A stretch of DNA of 9,637 nt from Candidatus Zhuqueibacterota bacterium (lineage in GTDB: Bacteria > Zhuqueibacterota > Zhuqueibacteria > Zhuqueibacterales > Zhuqueibacteraceae). A model generated the notes under the pieces. That model ran no database searches, had not been told where the DNA came from, and worked only from the letters and a program-made list of their open reading frames with translations. Every line of letters starts with the position of its first letter. The first letter of the stretch is position 1. Where the stretch lies: assembly GCA_013361015.1 (NCBI GenBank), contig JABWAN010000130.1, forward strand, positions 1 through 9,637, written 5' to 3'. The position numbers were made by a program, and so were the translations under genes. Shown here piece by piece: positions 5,231-9,637 of the stretch.

Positions 5231-7306
5231 TCAAAACCGCGGCGGCTCCTCCGCGGGAGGTGGTTCGTCCGGCGGCGGTTCGTCGTCGTTCTGTTCTTCG
5301 AGCTCCTCTTCGACATTTTTCCGAGGCGGCGGTTCACGTTCATCAAGTTCTTTCTTCCGGTCTTCTTCGATCCGCCGCTGCAAGCTTTCGCGCACTTCGC
5401 GTTCTTCTTGCTCTAAAGAGGGCTTGGCAGAATCCGGCGCAGCAACAGCCGTTGTGGGAAGTGCGGGCGTCGTTGCGGGCTCGGTTTGCGCTGCGGCTTT
5501 GTCCTTTTGCGCATAAGCCGAAACTTTTTTGCCGATCTTTTTTGAATAAGGAGAGTTCGGATATTTTTCGAGCAACTGCTTGTAGGTTTGATAAGCCTGC
5601 TCGCCGTCCTTTAGTTCGTGCTCATAAAGCCAACCAATCGCGTAAAGCGATTTCGAAGAGCGCTCGGCGTCGGTTTGCGTGGCCATATATTCTTGGTATA
5701 AGCGCAACGCTTCACGAGGATTGTTCTGTGTAGTCCACAGTTGCTCGGCTTGCAGAAATTTGTCGTCGTTGACCGCAACGCTCGTATCTGCGAGCAGCGG
5801 CAGGCCCAAATGCTTGCGTGCCGCAATGCCATGAGGAGTATAGGGGTGCTGTGTGGCGACGATCTGCAACAAGCTATCGCGCTGCGCCGCCGCTTCCGGA
5901 TTTTTTTCCGACAGCAAAAAAGCCAGAGCATACATGGCGCGCGGCGCGGACGCCGTTTCGCCGAATTGCGTGATCACTTCGCGGTATTGCCACAACGCCG
6001 AATCCGGCATGTCGAGTTGATAGAAATATAGCTCGGCCAAATTGATTTTGTGACTGGCGATGTCGTTCGCGAGTTTTTTCGGATCGTTGGATACCGTCAG
6101 AGTTTTGGAGGGGTAGCGGCGAATGGAAGTGTTGCGGTTCTTGCTTCTCTTGGCGGAAGACTCCGTGGCATTGGCTTGCGCTAGCGCCGCCGCCGCGCTC
6201 ACACCGCTCTCCAAAGAGACGCGTTGCAGCTCGAGCACTTTGAGCGCGTTTCTGAGTTTCAAAAACTCGTCGACGGCCTTGGAGCGTTCTTGCGCGCGTT
6301 GGGCATATTCCGTGCGCGCGCTTTCGCTGCGCACTTTATCGTAATTCTCCTTGGCCTTTTCATAGTTGTGGCGATAACGCTGAAAAATTTCGCCAAGCTC
6401 GAAATAGGCTGCCGCCGAGGCTTCCGTGCGTTTGTAATTCACCGTGAGCGAGGCGAGCTGGGTCGCAGCCTCGTCGTGCTCGCCTTTGCGCAGCGCGCAG
6501 TCCGCCAACTCGAACTTCACCCACGCGACGTCCGCGTGGGTGCTGTACTCGTTCCACATGTGATTGAACTTGCGCGCGGCGAGATCGTAACGCTGGTCTT
6601 CTTTCAAGGCGCGCCCCATCGCAAGATTGGCCTTGAATTTGAAATCGATTTCCCGGCTTTGTTTGGCGGCTTGCTCGTATGCTTTTGCGGCGCCGGTGAA
6701 TTGTTGCAATTGGTAACGGCAATCACCCAGGCGCATGTACGCGGCGGCGCGCATTTTTTCGCCGGAAAGTTTTTTGGCCGCGCGTTCATAAAGCTCCTGG
6801 GCTTTCGCATAGTCTTTTTGGCGGAAGTATAATTCGCCGAGATAGTATTGGGCTTGATCGACCACTTCGCCTTTTTTCTTGGCGCTCAACAAATCTTCCA
6901 ACACGCGAATAGCGCTAGTGAAATCCTGCCGCTCGATGTGCGTACGCGCTTTCCAAAGCTCGGCTTGCGGCACGAGCGCGCTCTTGGGATAATTCGCGGT
7001 GAGCTCGTCGAATTTGCGCAGCGCTTTGAGGTATTCCTGTTTGTAAAAGAAACATTCGCCGATCATGAGCAGCGCATCGTCGACGTATTTCGAGCCGGAA
7101 TGGAATTGGAGAATCTTCGAAGCCTTCTCGATGGTCTTATCATACTTCTGAATTTCGGAGGAGGTGGGCTTCTCATCCTTGCGGCGCTTGTTTTCTTCCA
7201 GTGCTTCTTTGTAGAGCTTTTTGGTGTTGTAATAGGTGTTGAAATAGGCGCAGCCTTGCAGCGCGAAAAGGGCGGCAAGCACAACGATGACCAAACGCAA
7301 CTTCAT
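5231..7306 (-). CDS. TPR-repeat lipoprotein with Pro/Glu-rich C-terminal tail
   Basis: This 691-residue envelope protein starts with a lipoprotein signal: charged MKLR, a hydrophobic core and the lipobox LQGC with the acylated Cys19. The mature end begins CAYFNTYYNTKKLYKEA. Two blocks of TPR-like helical pairs follow, about residues 50-345 and about 415-595, for example YYLGELYFRQKDYAKAQELYERA at about 154-176. A charged, Ser/Thr-rich linker (about 365-410) joins them. An Ala/Pro/Thr linker then leads to a strongly charged helix (about 632-660) and an acidic Pro-rich tail (PPPDEPPPAEEPP). TPR lipoproteins of this build usually act as scaffolds at the outer membrane, as BamD and YbgF do, but no specific partner can be read here. 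The ATG overlaps the sirtuin stop by 4 nt (ATGA). A 14-nt palindrome (5226-5239) covers its stop codon. Confidence 0.9.
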   Translation of the reverse strand: MKLRLVIVVLAALFALQGCAYFNTYYNTKKLYKEALEENKRRKDEKPTSSEIQKYDKTIEKASKILQFHSGSKYVDDALLMIGECFFYKQEYLKALRKFDELTANYPKSALVPQAELWKARTHIERQDFTSAIRVLEDLLSAKKKGEVVDQAQYYLGELYFRQKDYAKAQELYERAAKKLSGEKMRAAAYMRLGDCRYQLQQFTGAAKAYEQAAKQSREIDFKFKANLAMGRALKEDQRYDLAARKFNHMWNEYSTHADVAWVKFELADCALRKGEHDEAATQLASLTVNYKRTEASAAAYFELGEIFQRYRHNYEKAKENYDKVRSESARTEYAQRAQERSKAVDEFLKLRNALKVLELQRVSLESGVSAAAALAQANATESSAKRSKNRNTSIRRYPSKTLTVSNDPKKLANDIASHKINLAELYFYQLDMPDSALWQYREVITQFGETASAPRAMYALAFLLSEKNPEAAAQRDSLLQIVATQHPYTPHGIAARKHLGLPLLADTSVAVNDDKFLQAEQLWTTQNNPREALRLYQEYMATQTDAERSSKSLYAIGWLYEHELKDGEQAYQTYKQLLEKYPNSPYSKKIGKKVSAYAQKDKAAAQTEPATTPALPTTAVAAPDSAKPSLEQEEREVRESLQRRIEEDRKKELDEREPPPRKNVEEELEEQNDDEPPPDEPPPAEEPPRF

Positions 7307-8052
7307 GATGATACCTTTTCTAATGCGTGAATCAATTGGGGCAAAATTTCACCGGAGGGGCCTTGCAGAAACTCGTCAGCGTATGGCGTCAACGCGGTTT
7401 CTTCCGGATTGATTTCGACAACATATGCGCCGCGCGCACCTGCGAGATGCGGCAGTTGCGCCGCGGGATAAACCAGCGCCGAAGTGCCGATCGAGATAAA
7501 CACGGAACACGTTGCGGCCGCGGCATGTGCGCGTTCGAGCGCGGTCACGGGCAAACTCTCTCCAAACCAAACCACGCCCGGACGTTGCATGCCGCCGCAC
7601 GCGCAGTAAGGCAAGCCCTCACGCCAATTTTCGACTTCCCCGTCTTTCCCACATTTGAGGCAACGGCTCACGAGAATGTTGCCGTGCAATTCAATGGCAT
7701 CAACACAACCGGCTTGTTGATGATAGCCATCGACACATTGGGTGAGGAGAATGAGCTCTCCGACGAAGCGGCGCAGTTGCGCGAGCGCGTAATGGCCGGC
7801 GTTGGGTTGATGGCTGCGCACCCTCTCGCGACGATGATTATACCACTCCCACACCAGTTGCGGATTGCGCGTGAAGGCTTGGGGCGTGGCCAATTCTTCC
7901 GCGCGATACGTGCGCCACAATCCGCCCGCGCCGCGAAACGTGGGCAATCCGCTTTCGGCGGAAATACCCGCGCCGGTGAGCACCGCGACCTGAGCAGCGC
8001 GGTGCAGTTGCGAAAGCAGGCGGGCAGAGACGTTTCCAGACTTTAGGCTCAA
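7303..8052 (-). CDS. Sirtuin (Sir2/CobB-like NAD-dependent deacylase) with altered TQN motif
   Basis: Sirtuins remove acyl groups from lysine using NAD+. The 249-residue protein is a compact bacterial sirtuin. It has GAGISAESGLPTFRG (27-41), catalytic His123 in ELHGN, zinc ligands Cys131, Cys134, Cys150 and Cys152, the RPGVVWFGE block (157-165) and the GTSALVYPA block (189-197). Tyr71 and Arg74 in WYNHRR match the SIRT5/CobB Tyr/Arg pair, which favours desuccinylase/demalonylase activity. The oddity is TQCVDGYH (104-111): the nearly invariant Asn of TQN-x-DGLH is Cys106 and the Leu is Tyr. Gln105, Asp108 and His123 are kept, so the effect on activity is uncertain. The start is a TTG overlapping the stop of the upstream gene by 4 nt (TTGA) with GGGG upstream; no ATG or GTG is available in frame nearby. 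Confidence 0.93.
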   Translation of the reverse strand: MSLKSGNVSARLLSQLHRAAQVAVLTGAGISAESGLPTFRGAGGLWRTYRAEELATPQAFTRNPQLVWEWYNHRRERVRSHQPNAGHYALAQLRRFVGELILLTQCVDGYHQQAGCVDAIELHGNILVSRCLKCGKDGEVENWREGLPYCACGGMQRPGVVWFGESLPVTALERAHAAAATCSVFISIGTSALVYPAAQLPHLAGARGAYVVEINPEETALTPYADEFLQGPSGEILPQLIHALEKVSS

Positions 8053-9044
8053 GAGTGCCCCGAGGCAAATGCACGAATCAAGGCTTCCGCCTCCTCGAGG
8101 GATTGGGCTTGCTTCAATCCTGCTCGAATCTTCTGCAGAACTTCAAGGCTGGCAATTTGCTCAACCTGGGGAACAAGGACTAAAGCAGCGACACCAAATT
8201 TAATCTCCAAAATGTCGGAGATCGCTTGCTGCAAGCCTTGTTCAAGACCTTGTTCAAGACCTTGTTCAAGGCCTTGTTCAAGGCCTTGTTCAAGGCCTTG
8301 TTCGAGACCTTTGCGTTCGGCAATAGCTAACAACGACATTTGTTGTTCCTCCGCGGTTGGTTTTATTTCTTCATACAACTCTTCGTCTCGAGCTTCCGGC
8401 AAAGCCATCACGACGCCGATGAACTCATACAGCGCCAGAACGGTCGCGCGGTCTATGCCTCTATGATAAAGCTCCAACAGGAAATGCTTCTTCCAATTAT
8501 AACGTTCACGATCACTGCCCTGGGTTTCCACCGTTTTAAGAAATGCTCTCGTAACGATGGCGAAGGGGTTTGGGTCGTGTTCTAATTCATCCCACTTATC
8601 GCGATAATCGAGCAGCTTGATCATCGGGAATTGGAAATAAAGCCGAAATCCCCAGCGCGAGATCTCGTAGACGTTTTCGCGAAACGCGGGATCATCGTCC
8701 GACAACAACGCGATACTGACGACTTCTTCTTCCTTATAACGATCCGATATGCGATAGTTGCAATGATAAACGCGCTTGGGAAAATCCAAATCGCGATAGC
8801 CTTGAATCTCGATGTGAATCAACAGCCACTTTTCGCTGCCGTCGCGCAAATAGACTTTGACGAGCTTATCGACCACCCGCTGGCCGCTATCGTCTTCTTC
8901 CGGCAGAATCTTTTGCAACTCTTTGTCGAGAAATTCAAAGCCTCGCTCGAACGCGATGGCCTGATGAATCTCCGGAAAATAGAAGGCCAGAAATTCCGGT
9001 AACAGCTTGTCGAGTATTTTTCTCCACGAACTGTCCTGCTTCAT
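8049..9044 (-). CDS. Rpn-like PD-(D/E)XK nuclease family protein with GLEQ repeats
   Basis: This 331-residue protein resembles the Rpn/putative-transposase group of PD-(D/E)XK proteins, which in studied cases are DNA endonucleases promoting recombination. The core carries Asp59 (VVDKLVKVYL), then the strand WLLIHIEIQ with Glu79 and Gln81 (the ExQ version of the motif), then KRVYHCNYRISDRY, in the expected order. The middle is helical. Residues 246-273 are seven tandem tetrapeptides (six GLEQ, one GLQQ), a common feature of this family. The remaining C-terminus forms two helical segments. It sits 24 nt after the HicB-like gene and overlaps the sirtuin start by 4 nt. It is full length with no frameshift. 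Nuclease activity is inferred from the motif, and any transposition role is doubtful because no terminal repeats are visible. Confidence 0.85.
   Translation of the reverse strand: MKQDSSWRKILDKLLPEFLAFYFPEIHQAIAFERGFEFLDKELQKILPEEDDSGQRVVDKLVKVYLRDGSEKWLLIHIEIQGYRDLDFPKRVYHCNYRISDRYKEEEVVSIALLSDDDPAFRENVYEISRWGFRLYFQFPMIKLLDYRDKWDELEHDPNPFAIVTRAFLKTVETQGSDRERYNWKKHFLLELYHRGIDRATVLALYEFIGVVMALPEARDEELYEEIKPTAEEQQMSLLAIAERKGLEQGLEQGLEQGLEQGLEQGLEQGLQQAISDILEIKFGVAALVLVPQVEQIASLEVLQKIRAGLKQAQSLEEAEALIRAFASGHS
8226..8309 (-). repeat. Seven 12-bp tandem repeats encoding GL(E/Q)Q
   Basis: On the plus strand the unit is close to GCCTTGTTCAAG, repeated seven times in phase with the reading frame of the Rpn-like gene. 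Units differ by one or two bases (GCC or ACC for the Gly codon; the last coding unit has CAG for GAA). The 12-bp period keeps the frame, so copy-number changes would alter repeat length without breaking the protein. Confidence 0.95.
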
Positions 9045-9068
9045 CGGCGGCTCGCTTTTCCAGATTCC

Positions 9069-9416
9069 TCAATACGCAGCCTGCAACAGCGCTGCAGCTA
9101 TGCAAGAGGCGATATTCTTTCCAACTCTTTCGGTAGCGAGAACAACTTGCTTGTGTTGATCAGGAGAAAGGCGAACAGCCACTCGCCCATTAAAAGGTTC
9201 GTCCGGTGTTTCTCCTTGCTCCGCGCAAAAAGCCAGATCGTCTTCCATGGAATCTTCAAAAGCTTTTTTGAACTCGTCTACTGATCGTGCCTGGAAAGTA
9301 ATAACGTCGCGTGTGTTACTGACTTCGCCATGGAAGATGGCCGCGGCGCTATCAAAGTCCACATGTGCCAAACGACTTTTGTACTCCATCAAAGTTTTAT
9401 GATGTTTCGTTTGCAT
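9069..9416 (-). CDS. HicB-like antitoxin without an adjacent HicA
   Basis: This 115-residue protein has the two parts of a HicB-family antitoxin. The partial RNase H-like fold spans about residues 11-70, with YKSRLAHVDFDSAAAIFHGEVSNTRD-type strands, then ITFQARSVDEFKKAFEDSMEDDLAFC. The C-terminal ribbon-helix-helix DNA-binding segment (about 74-113) begins with the strand GRVAVRLSPDQHKQ. HicB normally neutralises the HicA RNase and represses its own operon. No HicA-like ORF (small, with a GSHH/GSHxxF motif) is seen on either side, though the window ends 221 nt upstream. The start at 9416 lacks a strong ribosome-binding site, and Met10 (9389) is an alternative start. The gene is followed after 24 nt by the Rpn-like gene, so it may regulate that gene instead. 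Family call is firm; partner unknown. Confidence 0.88.
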   Translation of the reverse strand: MQTKHHKTLMEYKSRLAHVDFDSAAAIFHGEVSNTRDVITFQARSVDEFKKAFEDSMEDDLAFCAEQGETPDEPFNGRVAVRLSPDQHKQVVLATERVGKNIASCIAAALLQAAY

Positions 9417-9451
9417 GGCACTTGTTCAACCCGGCGAAGCTCATCGCGGCC

Positions 9452-9485
9452 AACTCGGAATAGCTTCTCGGAGTTCCCTCTTCAA
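9452..9485 (-). promoter_or_regulatory. Putative promoter with palindrome upstream of the HicB-like gene
   Basis: On the minus strand TTGAAG (9485-9480) and TATTCC (9462-9457) are 17 nt apart, about 40 nt before the HicB-like start. A short inverted repeat, AACTC (9452-9456) and GAGTT (9471-9475), brackets the spacer and -10 region. Its arms are only 5 bp. HicB proteins bind operators at such positions, so autoregulation is plausible, but the evidence is only spacing and weak symmetry. Confidence 0.2.
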
Positions 9486-9499
9486 TAAAATTTTGTTGC

Positions 9500-9637
9500 T
9501 CAATACTCGACTGAAAATCTCTCCAGCAAAAGAAACGCAGCGAGGCCAACGAGAAGCCCAGCCGCCAACGCGGGCCACAACATGAGCGGCAAAAGATACA
9601 AAATTTCGATGCGCCGTACAATGAGTATTCCGGCGAG
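9500..9637 (-). CDS. C-terminal end of a membrane protein (truncated by the window edge)
   Basis: An open frame enters from the right edge and ends in TGA at 9502-9500, giving 45 residues. The visible part is LAGILIVRRIEILYLLPLML followed by a long hydrophobic Leu/Ala/Gly stretch and the short polar end ERFSVEY. This is what the last transmembrane helix or helix pair of a membrane protein looks like. No family can be named from this fragment. The competing frame in the same region is Cys/Arg-rich and looks like a shadow. The stop lies 83 nt before the HicB-like start. Confidence 0.5.
   Translation of the reverse strand, partial: LAGILIVRRIEILYLLPLMLWPALAAGLLVGLAAFLLLERFSVEY

Noticed and set aside
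5226..5239. Palindrome CGGTTTCAAAACCG at the TPR gene stop, as a terminator
   Set aside because: The loop is only 2 nt and no T-run follows. It may be chance, so it is mentioned only in the gene entry.
7327..8046. 239-codon open frame on the plus strand
   Set aside because: It is antisense to the whole sirtuin gene, whose catalytic and zinc motifs are unambiguous on the minus strand. The plus-strand translation shows no recognisable domain.
8226..8309. 12-bp tandem repeats as a CRISPR array or regulatory iterons
   Set aside because: There are no spacers between units, and the repeats are in frame within a continuous coding sequence, encoding the family-typical GLEQ repeat.
9397..9621. 74-codon minus-strand frame upstream of the HicB-like gene, as a possible HicA
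   Set aside because: It lacks HicA features such as a GSHH-type motif, is Cys/Arg-rich at its start, and shares the region with a better hydrophobic frame.

Overview
The window is a stretch of bacterial chromosome of moderate GC in which every supportable gene lies on the minus strand, so it is read from the right end (9637) to the left (1). The layout is dense: short gaps, several 1-20 nt start/stop overlaps, no tRNA or rRNA, and no recognisable insertion sequence. The mix points to an uncultured or poorly characterised FCB-type bacterium, such as the KSB1/Calditrichota neighbourhood. The clues are a TPR lipoprotein beginning C-A-Y-F-N-T-Y-Y-N, an Rpn-type PD-(D/E)XK protein with GLEQ repeats, and heptamer-type intergenic repeats. 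That placement is inference from remembered family distributions and was not computed.

Right part (9637-8049): the C-terminal end of a membrane protein, a HicB-like antitoxin with no HicA next to it, and an Rpn/PD-(D/E)XK nuclease-like protein with seven tandem GL(E/Q)Q tetrapeptides. Middle (8052-5231): a class III-type sirtuin whose TTG start overlaps the stop of the nuclease gene, and whose own stop overlaps the start of a large TPR lipoprotein. Next (5147-2184): pyrK and pyrD, the two subunits of NAD-dependent dihydroorotate dehydrogenase B, then cdsA (CDP-diacylglycerol synthase) and a small conserved protein coupled to cdsA by a one-base stop/start overlap. Then (2147-927): a small DUF5989 membrane protein and carA, the glutaminase subunit of carbamoyl-phosphate synthetase. 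Left end (813-189): a two-gene HEPN plus degenerate-nucleotidyltransferase-like module with its own putative promoter/operator. A long hairpin (96-154) follows it.

Functionally, PyrK, PyrD and CarA belong to de novo UMP synthesis. CdsA uses CTP, an end product of that pathway, so the central block can be read as a pyrimidine/phospholipid housekeeping cluster. It is flanked on both sides by accessory toxin-antitoxin-like or nuclease-like genes (HicB/Rpn on one side, HEPN pair on the other). The points most worth a second look are the HEPN pair with its eroded nucleotidyltransferase-like partner, the Asn-to-Cys change in the sirtuin TQN motif, a heptamer-repeat stem-loop that contains the pyrD stop codon, and the long hairpin near the left edge.
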